A stretch of DNA of 64,000 nt. Origin: an uncultured Lachnospiraceae bacterium (GTDB lineage: Bacteria; Bacillota; Clostridia; Lachnospirales; Lachnospiraceae). The translations under genes and the position numbers were made by a program. The first letter of the stretch is position 1, and each line of letters starts with the position of its first letter. The stretch is taken from assembly GCA_900316855.1 (NCBI GenBank), contig ONEK01000005.1, positions 1 through 64,000 of the forward strand, read 5' to 3'. Shown in pieces: positions 52,570-62,388 of the stretch. The notes beneath the pieces are model-generated. The model did not search any database and had not been told where the DNA came from. It saw nothing but the letters and a program-made list of their open reading frames with translations.

Positions 52570-52642
52570 AGGCGGTACGCGGATTCCGGACGTCCGCTAA
52601 ATTGTGAAAGTGGTCACGGGATTCGCGCAGGAGGAAGATACC

Positions 52643-53410
52643 ATGGATGATACAGCAGCGCCGCGGCTCATGGTCTGCATAGAGGATTCGCGCCGTCATG
52701 AGGAGGGACAGGCCCTTGCAGGGCATCTTGGCGTATCTGCGGTGGAAGCGCCGGACAAGCCGGCGGACGACGCTCTTGTCCTGAAGCTGACCCGGCAGGG
52801 GTTGTTCCTGTGCAGGGGTGACCTTGCCCTGAACGGTGATTTCACGCGGATGGTGCACCGGATTGACCAGAACCGCTGGCAGCACGAACTTCTCGTGAAG
52901 GCGGCAAGGCTGAAGGATCCGGATCACATCCCGACCGCCCTGGACTGTACGGCGGGCCTTGGGGAGGATTCGATGCTCCTTGCGGCAGCAGGCTTTGAAG
53001 TGACGCTGTATGAGCGAAACCCCGTTATCGCGGCCCTGTGCCGAGACGCGATCCGCAGGGCGAAGAAGGTTCCGGAGCTGAAGGAGGCCGCGGGACGCAT
53101 GACGCTTATCGAGGGCGAGAGTGTGGAGGCACTGCGGGCAATTCCGGAAGAGAAGGCACCGGATGTCATCTATCTGGATCCCATGTTTCCGGAACGGGAC
53201 AAGAGCGCACTGACCAGGAAGAAGTTCCAGCTGCTGCACCTGCTGGAAGGACCCGCCCTGGATGAAGAGGTGCTCCTTCACGCGGCACTGAATGCCCGCC
53301 CCGGCAAAATCGTGATCAAACGCCCTCCCAAAGGGCCCTATGCCGGCGGTGTCAGGCCCGCCTACTCCATTCAGGGCAAGGCGGTCCGCTTTGACTGCGT
53401 TCTTCCCTGA
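52643..53410 (+). CDS. rsmJ: 16S rRNA m2G1516-type methyltransferase RsmJ-like
   Basis: This 255-residue SAM-dependent methyltransferase has the SAM-binding motif DCTAGLGEDSMLLAAAG and an acidic loop at the end of beta 2 (LYERNPVIAAL). The catalytic-type DPMFPER and the RsmJ-typical KRPPKGPYAGG near the end are also present. It would methylate G1516 of 16S rRNA. The ATG at 52643 follows AGGAGG by eight bases. It lies just after the broken DUF436 gene and is convergent with the second MATE gene. Confidence 0.9.
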   Translation: MDDTAAPRLMVCIEDSRRHEEGQALAGHLGVSAVEAPDKPADDALVLKLTRQGLFLCRGDLALNGDFTRMVHRIDQNRWQHELLVKAARLKDPDHIPTALDCTAGLGEDSMLLAAAGFEVTLYERNPVIAALCRDAIRRAKKVPELKEAAGRMTLIEGESVEALRAIPEEKAPDVIYLDPMFPERDKSALTRKKFQLLHLLEGPALDEEVLLHAALNARPGKIVIKRPPKGPYAGGVRPAYSIQGKAVRFDCVLP

Positions 53411-53514
53411 GCCCCCTGCATCCGTATCATCCGGCAGATGTCTCTCTTCCCTGCGGAAGCCAAGGCCTGTGTGATACGAACAGGGCGGCGGCAGCAGCCC
53501 GATGCTTCCCGCCC

Positions 53515-54870
53515 TTATGCTTTCGCATCACTCTGCGAAGGTCCGAAATATTTCCGCCCGTGCCGGTACAGGACCACGCAGATCCCGATGGACAGCAGCG
53601 ACCCAAGCGGCGCTGCGAGCCCCAGCGGGTACAGGGTCTGCGGAAACAGCACGGTTGCCAGCCACGCGCCCGGGATACGGACGAGCAGGACGGAGATCAT
53701 GTTGTGAACGAAGGAGTACAGGGACCTGCCGTATGCGGAGAAATACCCGCTGAAGCAGAAGTGTACGCCGGCGAAGACACAGTCCAGGGAATAGGCGCGA
53801 AGGTACTGCGCACCCAGCAGGATGACCTCCGGATCCCCGTGCACGAACAGGCCGACGATGCCCTCCGGGATGATCTGGCACAGGATGAAGACGGCACCGC
53901 CGAAAATTACACAGATCCGGATACCCAGAAACAGGGCCTGACGGCTCCTTTCGTGGAAGCCGGCACCCATATTCTGGGCAGCGACAGCGGAGACCGTGGA
54001 CAGCATCGCCGAATGAACGAGGAAGAGGAAGCTGATGACCTTTTCCACGATGCCGACGGCGGCTGCGACCTGCACACCGCGGGTATTGGCGATGGCGGTG
54101 ATGATAAGGAAGGAAATCTGGATCAGGCCCTCCTGCACGGCAATCGGCACGCCGATCATCAGGATATTGTGAATCATGGAAGACTCCGGACGCAGATCCC
54201 GCCTTGTCAGGCGGATCGCGGACAGAGCCTTTTTCGGTGCAAAGAGCGAGGTGAGGACGGAGATGGCCTGGGACACCACGGTCGCGAGAGCGGCGCCGGC
54301 GGCTCCCATTCCGAAGGGACCGATGAGGAGGTAATCCAGCACGATGTTGATGACGCCCGCAATGGCGACGAAGATCATGGGGCTTTTCGTATCGCCCATT
54401 CCGCGGAAAATACTGCTGATGACGTTGTATGCGATGATGAAGGGAAGACCGGCGAGGCAGATCGAGAGGTACTGTCTTGTCTGCGCTACGGATTCCGCCG
54501 GCGCCTGCAGCGCCAGGATGATCGGATCCACGAGGACGAGGAGTACGGCGACGCTGACGGCGGAAACGGCAAGGAACAGCACAATGGAATTGCCGATGCT
54601 CCGCGCTGCCTCCGCGGGCTGCTTCGCACCCAGGCTCCTGCTCAGCATGACCATCGTTCCTGTCGCGAGGCCCACAATCATGACCGTCAGCATGTGCATG
54701 ACCTGCGACCCGATCGAGACGGCGGAAATTGCTGCCGCGCCGTTGAACTGCCCCGTGATGAACAGGTCTGCCAGCCCGTAGAATGTCTGCAGGAAGCTTG
54801 CGGCCAGGAACGGAACAGAGAAACGGATCATGATGGCGGAAAGCTTTCCGCTGGCCAGGTCATGCTGCAT
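53515..54870 (-). CDS. MATE-family efflux transporter
   Basis: This 451-residue transporter has about 12 hydrophobic segments. VPFLAASFLQTFYGLADLFI in the first helix pair and GVPIAVQEGLIQISFLIIT in the second half follow the MATE pattern. The ATG at 54870 has GGAGG eight bases upstream; a longer frame back to 54984 lacks a site and is hydrophobic like a shifted signal, but not needed. Only distantly similar to the MATE protein at 6593. It is divergent from citrate synthase. Confidence 0.93.
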   Translation of the reverse strand: MQHDLASGKLSAIMIRFSVPFLAASFLQTFYGLADLFITGQFNGAAAISAVSIGSQVMHMLTVMIVGLATGTMVMLSRSLGAKQPAEAARSIGNSIVLFLAVSAVSVAVLLVLVDPIILALQAPAESVAQTRQYLSICLAGLPFIIAYNVISSIFRGMGDTKSPMIFVAIAGVINIVLDYLLIGPFGMGAAGAALATVVSQAISVLTSLFAPKKALSAIRLTRRDLRPESSMIHNILMIGVPIAVQEGLIQISFLIITAIANTRGVQVAAAVGIVEKVISFLFLVHSAMLSTVSAVAAQNMGAGFHERSRQALFLGIRICVIFGGAVFILCQIIPEGIVGLFVHGDPEVILLGAQYLRAYSLDCVFAGVHFCFSGYFSAYGRSLYSFVHNMISVLLVRIPGAWLATVLFPQTLYPLGLAAPLGSLLSIGICVVLYRHGRKYFGPSQSDAKA

Positions 54871-55267
54871 GGGTATTTCCTCCAAATAAAGCTGCAGGTG
54901 TGTCAGCTTCCCTGCCGGATGGCAGGACTGCCCGAAGACCGTCAGAAGCTGTGACACGGAGATAAAACAAAGCAGGAACAACATACCGGGTTATTATCCT
55001 CCCGCGGTACCTCATTCCTGCTGTTAAGCCGTATTACCAGTATTGGGTTTTGCAGATTTCCGTCTTCCCGGCAGCATCCTGCACGGCCAGCGAAAACCCA
55101 GCTCGAAGAATAATGAAAAATCATTGAAAAGTCAAGAGGAATTTACCGGAATCGAGGGTGGGACATTCTCCTGTGACTGGGTAAACACCACTGTGCAATA
55201 TTTTGGTACAATAAAGCAATACAGAAGTAAAGTACACCTTGCAGAAGTGGTTTAAAGGAGGGCCCTC
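54871..55267. promoter_or_regulatory. Divergent promoter region between MATE and citrate synthase genes
   Basis: No gene is visible. An extended -10 (TGGTACAAT, 55204-55212) lies 56 bases ahead of the citrate synthase start, without a clear -35. A GC-rich inverted segment is near 55000, but I see no specific operator or riboswitch. Confidence 0.4.
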
Positions 55268-56650
55268 ATGCCAGCATTAAACAGCAGGGAGGAAAATGTT
55301 TATTCCCTCATCACACCGGAAATCCGGGCGGATGCGGAACAGGCAAAGCTGTCTGACCAGATCGATCCGCAGCTGTACATCGATTACAACGTAAAGCGGG
55401 GCCTTCGCGACGTCAACGGCAAAGGCGTCCTGGCAGGCCTGACGAACATTGCGGAAATCAGGGCAAGGAAGGTCGAAAACGGAGAGGAGGTGTCCGACGA
55501 CGGACGCCTGTATTACCGCGGCTATGAAATCCATGACCTGATCCGCGGCCTGAAGGAGGATCAGAGATTCGGCTTCGAGGAGACGGCCTACCTCCTGCTG
55601 TTCGGGAACCTGCCGACAAGGGATCAGCTGGACCGGTTCTCGAACCAGCTGCTGTTCTACCGGAGTCTTCCCAAGAATTTCGTGCGCGACGTCATCATGA
55701 AGGCGCCGGGCACCGACATGATGAACATCCTGATGAGGAGCGTCCTGACGCTCTACCCCTATGATGACCACGCGTCGGATATCTCGCTGCCCAACGTGCT
55801 GCGCCAGAGCATGCAGCTCATCAGCCTGTTCCCGATGCTCTCGATTTACGGCTACCAGGCGTTCCGGCATTATGAGGAAAATGACTCGCTCATCATCCAC
55901 AACCCGCTGGACCACGGCAGCATCGCGGAGAATATCCTCCACCTCCTCCGGCCGGACGGGAAGTACAACGACCTGGAAGCGAAGGCACTGGATATGGCCC
56001 TGATCCTGCACATGGATCACGGCGGAGGCAACAACTCCGCCTTCACGATGCATGTCGTGACCTCGACGCACACGGACACCTACTCGGCAGTTGCGGCCTC
56101 GCTGGCATCCCTCAAGGGCCCCCGTCACGGCGGAGCCAACATCAAGGTTGTCCAGATGTTTGACGACCTGGAGGTCAATGTGCGCGACTGGACGGACGAG
56201 GAGGAGATTGCAGACTACCTGAAAAAGCTCCTCGCCGGCGAGGCCTTTGACCACAAGGGCCTGATCTACGGCGTCGGTCACGCCGTTTATTCGAAGTCAG
56301 ATCCGCGTGCCGAGATCTTCCGCGGCTATGTACAGAAGCTCGCGGAATTCGAGGGAAGGCAGCAGGAATATGCCTTGTACGAGCGCGTGGCGCGTCTTGC
56401 TCCGAAGGTGATTGCGGAACAAAGACGCATGTACAAGGGCGTCTGTGTAAACGTCGACTTCTTCTCGGGCTTTGCCTATTCCATGCTGGGGCTGCCGAGG
56501 GAGCTGTTCACTCCGCTTTTCGCCATGGCGCGCATTGTCGGCTGGAGCGCCCACCGCATGGAGGAGCTTGCCAACAACGGCAAGATCATCCGCCCGGCCT
56601 ACAAGTCGATCGCGCCGCTGCGCGCGTATGTGCCGATCGACCGCCGGTAA
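55268..56650 (+). CDS. gltA: Citrate synthase
   Basis: This 460-residue enzyme condenses acetyl-CoA and oxaloacetate. The N-terminal extension and YYRGYEIHDLI segment match bacterial citrate synthase. The catalytic region is complete: MDHGGGNNSAFTMHVVTSTH, LKGPRHGGANIKV, GVGHAVYSKSDPR and VNVDFFSGFAYSMLGLP with the catalytic Asp. In anaerobes it feeds glutamate synthesis through the oxidative half of the cycle. It has its own promoter and terminator; aconitase and isocitrate dehydrogenase genes are not nearby. GGAGGGCCCTC precedes the ATG. Confidence 0.96.
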   Translation: MPALNSREENVYSLITPEIRADAEQAKLSDQIDPQLYIDYNVKRGLRDVNGKGVLAGLTNIAEIRARKVENGEEVSDDGRLYYRGYEIHDLIRGLKEDQRFGFEETAYLLLFGNLPTRDQLDRFSNQLLFYRSLPKNFVRDVIMKAPGTDMMNILMRSVLTLYPYDDHASDISLPNVLRQSMQLISLFPMLSIYGYQAFRHYEENDSLIIHNPLDHGSIAENILHLLRPDGKYNDLEAKALDMALILHMDHGGGNNSAFTMHVVTSTHTDTYSAVAASLASLKGPRHGGANIKVVQMFDDLEVNVRDWTDEEEIADYLKKLLAGEAFDHKGLIYGVGHAVYSKSDPRAEIFRGYVQKLAEFEGRQQEYALYERVARLAPKVIAEQRRMYKGVCVNVDFFSGFAYSMLGLPRELFTPLFAMARIVGWSAHRMEELANNGKIIRPAYKSIAPLRAYVPIDRR

Positions 56651-56688
56651 TTACTAGATTACAGTGTCAAAAATAGCCTCACAGCATT

Positions 56689-56731
56689 TCGGGAAGGAGC
56701 TTCCGTCACTTCGACGGGAGCCCCTTTTTTC
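56689..56731 (+). terminator. Citrate synthase terminator
   Basis: GGAGCTTCCGTC pairs, with a G-T pair and one mismatch, with GACGGGAGCCCC around ACTTC, followed by TTTTTT. Confidence 0.8.
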
Positions 56732-56865
56732 ATTCTGCCCGATTCTGCACTTTGCAAGTTGACACTGGTTAAGGGTGAGAGTACTTTTACTTAGGAATTG
56801 TGAGAACAAAGAGTCCGGTAAGACAGGATTGGCTTGCAACTCTTCGAAAACGCAGGAAGTTACAA

Positions 56866-56881
56866 GTTTATTTTAACTAAC
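56866..56881. promoter_or_regulatory. Candidate iron box upstream of feoAB
   Basis: GTTTA-TTTTAA-CTAAC resembles the GTTAG-N6-CTAAC sites before flavodoxin (4686 and 4800), with two changes in the left arm. It lies 74 bases before the feoAB start. The rest of 56732-56954 shows nothing else recognisable. Confidence 0.45.
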
Positions 56882-56954
56882 CGCGATGACAGGAAATCAT
56901 TTGCATGTTTCCTGTCGCATAGCATCCGGGATATTCAGGAGGGACACTGAGAAC

Positions 56955-59336
56955 ATGACATTACGCGATTTAAAGGCGGGCGAAAGCGCGAGGATTCTTG
57001 CAGTCGGGGGCGAGGGTGCCCTGCGGCAGCATTTCCTCGATATGGGACTGATTCCGGATGTGGAGGTCACGCTTGTCAAGTTCGCGCCCATGGGAGATCC
57101 CATGGAGCTGCGGGTTCATGATTACGAGCTGACGCTGCGCCTTGAGGAAGCGCAGCAGATTGACGCGGTGAAGCTGACCGCGCAGGAAATCGAACAGAAA
57201 AGGCAGCGGGAGCAGGAGCAGAACGAGGCAAAGCGAAAGCTTGCGGGCACCAGGGTTCAGGAGCACCCCGGCCTTGGCGAGGGCGGCCGCTTCCATGACA
57301 GGAAGACCGAGCATCCCGTGCCGGAGGGAACGGTTCTTACCTTTGCGCTTGCCGGCAACCAGAATTCCGGAAAGACGACCCTGTTCAACCAGCTGACCGG
57401 TGCAAACCAGCATGTCGGCAACTTCCCCGGGGTCACAGTTGACCGCAAGAGCGGTGTCATCCGCGGCCATAAGGAGACGGAGGTGACGGACCTGCCCGGC
57501 ATCTACTCCATGTCTCCCTACAGCAGCGAGGAAATTGTCTCCCGCCAGTTCATCCTCAATGAGAAGCCGCGCGGCATCATCAACATTGTGGATGCAACGA
57601 ACATTGAGCGGAACCTGTACCTTACGCTGCAGCTGCTGGAGCTGGACGTGCCGATGGTCGTTGCGCTCAACATGATGGATGAGGTGCAGGGCAACGGCGG
57701 CTCCATCCTGGTAAACCGCATGGAGCAGGAGCTCGGCGTTCCTGTCATCCCGATCTCCGCGGCGAAGAACGAGGGCATCAGCGAGCTTATCGACCACGCA
57801 ATCCATGTGGCAAAATATCAGGAGAGGCCCGGAAGGAACGACTTCTGCAGCGAGGACTACCGGAACGGTGCCGTGCACCGCGCAATCCATGGCGTCAGCT
57901 CCCTCATCCAGGACCACGCGAAGAAGGCGGGACTCCCCGTCCGCTTCGCCGCGACGAAGGTCATTGAAGGGGATTCGCGCGTCCTGAAGGCACTGGGCCT
58001 TGATCAGAACGAGCAGGAGATGCTGGAGCATATCGTGAAGCAGATGGAGGCGGAGGGCGGCCTCGACCGGTCTGCCGCCATCGCGGACATGCGCTTTTCG
58101 TTCATCAACCGGGTTGTGGCACAGACCGTCATCAAGCCCGGCGAGAGTAAGGAGCACGAGAGGAGCCGCAACATCGACCGGATCCTGACGGGCAGGTATA
58201 CGGCGATTCCTGCCTTTATCGGGATCATGGCGCTCATCTTCTACCTGACGTTCAATGTGGTCGGCGCCTTCCTGCAGGACCTGCTGGCGGCGGGAATCGA
58301 CACCCTGTCGCAGGCAGTGCGGACGCTTCTGCAAGCCGCTCATGTGAACCAGGTCGTCATCTCCCTTGTGATCGACGGAATCTTCAATGGTGTCGGCTCG
58401 GTGCTGAGCTTCCTGCCGATCATCGTCGTGCTGTTCTTCTTCCTCTCGCTTCTCGAGGATACCGGTTACATGGCACGCATCGCCTTTGTCATGGACAAGC
58501 TCCTCCGTAAGATCGGTCTGTCCGGACGCAGCATGGTGCCCATGCTGATCGGCTTCGGCTGCTCTGTGCCTGCTGTCATGTCGAGCCGCACCCTCCCCTC
58601 GGAGCGCGACCGCAAGATGACCGTCATGATGGTTCCGTTCATGAGCTGCTCCGCGAAGCTTCCGATCTACGCGTTCTTCACGGCGGCGTTTTTCCCGCAC
58701 CACGGCGGGCTTGTCATGGTTCTTCTGTACTTTATGGGGATTGCGGCTGGAATCCTGATGGCCCTGATCTCGAAGAATTCGGTTTTCAGGGGGGAGGCGG
58801 TGCCGTTTGTCATGGAGCTGCCGAATTACCGGCTCCCGAGTCCGAAGAGTGTGGGACAGCTCCTGTGGGAGAAGGCAAAGGACTTTATTACGAAGGCGTT
58901 CACGGTCATCTTCATCGCGACCATCATCATCTGGTTCCTGCAGACGTTTGACCCCTCGCTCCATATGGTAACGGATTCGTCGGAGAGCCTTCTTGCCCTG
59001 ATTGCGGGACTGATCTCTCCCATCTTCCGGCCGCTTGGCTTTGCGGACTGGAGAATCTCTTCCGCGCTCATCGCGGGCTTCATGGCCAAGGAGAGCGTCG
59101 TCTCGACGCTGACCGTCCTGTTCGGTTCAACAAAGGCACTTGAGGGTGTGCTGACACCGTTTACCGCCTTTGTCCTCCTGACGTTCTGCCTGCTGTACAC
59201 GCCCTGCGTCGCTGCCATCGCGGCCATCCGCAGGGAGCTGGGGCCGCGCGCCGCTCTGTTTACGGTCCTGTTCCAGTGCGCCGTTGCCTGGCTTGCTGCG
59301 TTTCTTGTACGGCTTATCGGGCTTGCATTTGTGTAA
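56955..59336 (+). CDS. feoB: FeoA-FeoB fusion ferrous iron transporter
   Basis: This 793-residue protein fuses FeoA (residues 1-75, SH3-like) to FeoB through a charged linker (LTAQEIEQKRQREQEQNEAKRKL). FeoB has a G domain with GNQNSGKTT, DLPG and NMMD, then a helical spacer and a membrane channel with about eight or more helices (LIGFGCSVPAVMSSRTL and the FMAKESVVSTL gate). It imports Fe2+. The ATG at 56955 follows AGGAGGG at a long distance. A candidate iron box precedes it and a strong terminator follows. The fusion is common in Firmicutes. Confidence 0.96.
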   Translation: MTLRDLKAGESARILAVGGEGALRQHFLDMGLIPDVEVTLVKFAPMGDPMELRVHDYELTLRLEEAQQIDAVKLTAQEIEQKRQREQEQNEAKRKLAGTRVQEHPGLGEGGRFHDRKTEHPVPEGTVLTFALAGNQNSGKTTLFNQLTGANQHVGNFPGVTVDRKSGVIRGHKETEVTDLPGIYSMSPYSSEEIVSRQFILNEKPRGIINIVDATNIERNLYLTLQLLELDVPMVVALNMMDEVQGNGGSILVNRMEQELGVPVIPISAAKNEGISELIDHAIHVAKYQERPGRNDFCSEDYRNGAVHRAIHGVSSLIQDHAKKAGLPVRFAATKVIEGDSRVLKALGLDQNEQEMLEHIVKQMEAEGGLDRSAAIADMRFSFINRVVAQTVIKPGESKEHERSRNIDRILTGRYTAIPAFIGIMALIFYLTFNVVGAFLQDLLAAGIDTLSQAVRTLLQAAHVNQVVISLVIDGIFNGVGSVLSFLPIIVVLFFFLSLLEDTGYMARIAFVMDKLLRKIGLSGRSMVPMLIGFGCSVPAVMSSRTLPSERDRKMTVMMVPFMSCSAKLPIYAFFTAAFFPHHGGLVMVLLYFMGIAAGILMALISKNSVFRGEAVPFVMELPNYRLPSPKSVGQLLWEKAKDFITKAFTVIFIATIIIWFLQTFDPSLHMVTDSSESLLALIAGLISPIFRPLGFADWRISSALIAGFMAKESVVSTLTVLFGSTKALEGVLTPFTAFVLLTFCLLYTPCVAAIAAIRRELGPRAALFTVLFQCAVAWLAAFLVRLIGLAFV

Positions 59337-59371
59337 GCAGCCTGCCTGGTCCGGTCACAGCTCAGAATATG

Positions 59372-59416
59372 AAAACCCCGCTCCTTCTGTCTGATCGCAG
59401 GAGCGGGGATTTTTTC
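59372..59416 (+). terminator. feoAB terminator
   Basis: CCCCGCTCCT (59376-59385) and AGGAGCGGGG (59399-59408) form a perfect stem, followed by ATTTTTT. Confidence 0.92.
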
Positions 59417-59446
59417 GCACGGGAACAAGTGTATGCGGACAATGTC

Positions 59447-61159
59447 TCAGGCTTCCCGCGCCTTATGGTGCAGCTGCTTCATGGCGTACATGTTCTGGTC
59501 GGCCGCGCGGATGATGTCGTCGAGCCCCGGAGCGTCCGGCCCCTTGTGTGCCGCCATGCCGGCTGACGCGGACAGGGGGAATTCCCTTTCGGCTTCATTG
59601 GCTTTGAGCAGCTCCGCCTGCATATGGTTTACCGCATGCTGTACAGAAGCGGCATCGGCGCCAACGATGAGGAACTCATCTCCGCCGTAGCGGTAGGCAC
59701 GGCACCCTGTTTTTCCGGCACCCGCGCGGATTGCCCGACTAACCTCCCTGAGGAGCTGATCGCCGGCACGGTGCCCGTAGGTGTCGTTCACATGTTTGAG
59801 GCCGTCCGCGTCGATGAAGGCCAGCGCGTATTCCTCATTCCGTTCCAGATTGTCCCTCTCATGTTCATCAAACGAAAACCGGTTGGACAATCCGGTCAGG
59901 CCGTCCGTGTAGGCAACAGCCTCCAGCCGGTCGATTTCCACCTTCTGCTGGTAGATGCGGTACCAGCGTACCATGTAATCGATGGCAAGGGATGCCTCCA
60001 GGATCAGCACAATATACGGCGCGAGAACCCGGCTGCAGAACGCACGCATGGCAGGGCTCGACGCTGCGACCCCCGTGCGGGAGATCATGGTGCGCACAAC
60101 TTCAAGGATGCCGACTGCAAACGTGCAGACGATCCCGACGCGCAGGATTTCACTTCCCTCCGTCCGGTCGTGGAACTGCGTGCTGATGAAGAAGACCGCG
60201 GCAACCATCAGGTCGGCATAGCACAGAGGCAGCAGGATGAGGTACCCGTTGTGGGACGGCAGGAAGAACTGCCAGAACGTGGCAATGAGGAAAATCGTCC
60301 CACAGAATGAGACAAGAATCTGGGACACCTTCCGGATCCAGCCTGCTGCCTCAACACCCAGATATCCGTAGAAGAAAACCGGCGCCAGGAAGATGGCGAC
60401 GTATTCGACGTAGGGAGCTATCCAGTCATCGTTCGAGAGGACGTAAAGGCCGCCGGTAAAGCCCATGCCCCAGAGCGTGATGCTGATGCAGAACAGGGTG
60501 AGATAGAAGCCGCGCAGCATTCTGCTGCCGCGCAGATTAATGATCATGAAAACCACAAACAGCAGGATGGAAATGAAAATAAATACCACAAACGCAGCGT
60601 TCGTCACCTGCCCGGAGAACGTGGTCGTCGGATAGAGCCACGCGACTTCCGCGGGCAGCAGGCAGACGTCGCTGATCCTCGTCTGGGTATGATCCTCCAG
60701 CTCCAGGTATTCGATAGTGACGGTGTCCGGAACAGGATCGGGCAGTGCACAGCGCACTACGACATGTCCTGTCGGCCAGCCGTCGTCCGCCAGGTGCTGC
60801 CCATAGGTGTACAGGACCTCGCCGCCGCACCGGACAGTAATCACCGCGTTGTAGCTGCTAAAACAAAGGACGGGATACCGGGGTATGCCGTCGGCTTCCT
60901 CAAGGCGGATGGTAAAGGTGAGACGGTCCCCCTCCAGGGGGGAATCGAATACATTCGAATCGAAATGGCGGGTTACACCCTCGTGTTCGAGATCAGTACT
61001 TATATAGGAGTCAAGCCGGCAGACCGGAATGTCCCTCACGCCGAAGACCATCCACAGGCTGTACAGCAGGAGCAGCATGCCGGCCATTAGCAGCAGCTGC
61101 CGGAGCCTTGTGGTGAAGCGCTTTATTTTTGCCTTTTTTTCCGTACCGGCTTCGACCAA
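59447..61159 (-). CDS. Membrane diguanylate cyclase with 7TM (DISM-type) module
   Basis: The protein of about 570 residues has an N-terminal membrane helix, an extracellular beta-rich domain (PLEGDRLTFTIRLEE to about 190), seven or so membrane segments and a GGDEF domain at the end. The motif RYGGDEFLIV is intact, and TDGLTGLSNRFSF and DADGLKHVNDTYGH mark the domain. No RxxD I-site is visible. The start is uncertain: a TTG at 61159 behind GGGGGA fits the membrane topology best, while the frame is open up to a TTG at 61318. Probably senses an external signal and makes c-di-GMP. Confidence 0.88.
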   Translation of the reverse strand: MVEAGTEKKAKIKRFTTRLRQLLLMAGMLLLLYSLWMVFGVRDIPVCRLDSYISTDLEHEGVTRHFDSNVFDSPLEGDRLTFTIRLEEADGIPRYPVLCFSSYNAVITVRCGGEVLYTYGQHLADDGWPTGHVVVRCALPDPVPDTVTIEYLELEDHTQTRISDVCLLPAEVAWLYPTTTFSGQVTNAAFVVFIFISILLFVVFMIINLRGSRMLRGFYLTLFCISITLWGMGFTGGLYVLSNDDWIAPYVEYVAIFLAPVFFYGYLGVEAAGWIRKVSQILVSFCGTIFLIATFWQFFLPSHNGYLILLPLCYADLMVAAVFFISTQFHDRTEGSEILRVGIVCTFAVGILEVVRTMISRTGVAASSPAMRAFCSRVLAPYIVLILEASLAIDYMVRWYRIYQQKVEIDRLEAVAYTDGLTGLSNRFSFDEHERDNLERNEEYALAFIDADGLKHVNDTYGHRAGDQLLREVSRAIRAGAGKTGCRAYRYGGDEFLIVGADAASVQHAVNHMQAELLKANEAEREFPLSASAGMAAHKGPDAPGLDDIIRAADQNMYAMKQLHHKAREA

Positions 61160-61409
61160 CGATTCATCCCCCGATTGAGTGCGGACCTTCTCTCCCGCAG
61201 GGGAGCAGCCTGCCGTGCTTCTTACGTCATGATTATAGTCCCTGTCCGGGACGTTTCCCACCCGCTGACGCGAAAGAATAATCATAATTATTATAATATC
61301 CGCTAATGCCAGATGCAATTATGATTGCAGAGCGGAGATTCGCAGGAAGATTCACACAGGCATGAGGAGGGAGTTATGCTACAATCAGTGCTGCGGGAGG
61401 TGGTCTGCG

Positions 61410-62372
61410 ATGGCGAAGAAGGAACAGTATACGTTTCAGTCAGCGGACGGGGTTACGGCAATCCATGGCGTCCGCTGGCTGCCGGATCACGGCAGTGTGA
61501 AGGCGGTTCTGAATATCACGCACGGCATGGTGGAATATATTGAGCGCTATGGGGAGTTTGCCGGGTGGCTGACAGACCGGGGCTATGCCGTGTACGGACA
61601 TGACCATATCGGGCATGGTGACTCCGTGCAGTCGCCAGAGGAATGGGGCATCATGCACGCGAAGCACCCGGCGGACGTCATGACGGCGGACATGCTGCAG
61701 GATGTGAGGCTGGGAAAGCAGCTCTGGCCGGATGTCCCGTTCTATATGCTTGGGCATTCCATGGGAAGCTACCTGCTCCGCATGTTCCTGGCAAGGTATG
61801 CCGCGGAATACGCAAGAGGAAACAGCAGTGACATTCAGGGCGCCGTCATCATGGGGACAGGCACGGTGCCGGACGGAACGATCCGGTTCGGGCTGTTCCT
61901 GCTGCAGGTCCTTGCGCTGTTTCACGGCTGGGAATATAAGAGCCCGTTTACGGCCGGCCTGATGTACGGCAAACCGTATAAAAAATACAACCTCGACGGA
62001 ACAGAGCCGGAGAACAGCTGGCTGTCGAAAAACGTGGAGAACGTCCGCCATTATTATCAGGATCCGAAGTGCACGTTTCAGTTCAGCCTCGGGGCTTACC
62101 GGGGCCTCCTCGAAGCCTGCCTCTATGACAATCAGGCGGAAAATGTGAACCGGACCCCGAAGGATCTTCCGGTTCTGTTCGTGTCCGGCATGGACGATCC
62201 GGTGGGTGATCTCGGGGAGGGCGTTAAGGCGGCGTACCTGAAATTTAAGAAAGCGGGCATGCAGGATGCCGCAATCCGCCTTTTCAACAACGACCGGCAC
62301 GAGATCCTGAACGAAACGGACCGCGAAAACGTCTATGAAGTTCTGCTCTCCTGGATGCAGGAGAGGGCGTAA
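61410..62372 (+). CDS. Alpha/beta-hydrolase (monoacylglycerol lipase/lysophospholipase-like)
   Basis: This 320-residue protein has NITHGMVEYIERYGEFA near the oxyanion hole, DHIGHGDS, the elbow LGHSMGSYLLRMF (nucleophile Ser), SGMDDPVGD with the catalytic Asp and NDRHEILNE with the His. The composition matches the serine hydrolases that cleave monoacylglycerol or lysophospholipids. The ATG at 61410 has GGGAGG nine bases upstream; an ATG at 61362 adds a Cys-rich stretch without support. The gene stands between two diguanylate cyclase genes. Confidence 0.9.
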   Translation: MAKKEQYTFQSADGVTAIHGVRWLPDHGSVKAVLNITHGMVEYIERYGEFAGWLTDRGYAVYGHDHIGHGDSVQSPEEWGIMHAKHPADVMTADMLQDVRLGKQLWPDVPFYMLGHSMGSYLLRMFLARYAAEYARGNSSDIQGAVIMGTGTVPDGTIRFGLFLLQVLALFHGWEYKSPFTAGLMYGKPYKKYNLDGTEPENSWLSKNVENVRHYYQDPKCTFQFSLGAYRGLLEACLYDNQAENVNRTPKDLPVLFVSGMDDPVGDLGEGVKAAYLKFKKAGMQDAAIRLFNNDRHEILNETDRENVYEVLLSWMQERA

Positions 62373-62388
62373 TATCGGTTCGCGGCGG

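Noticed and set aside
56970-58964. Open frame of 664 codons antisense to feoAB
   Set aside because: Composition rich in His, Arg and Asp and no motif; explained by the GC-rich codon use of feoAB.
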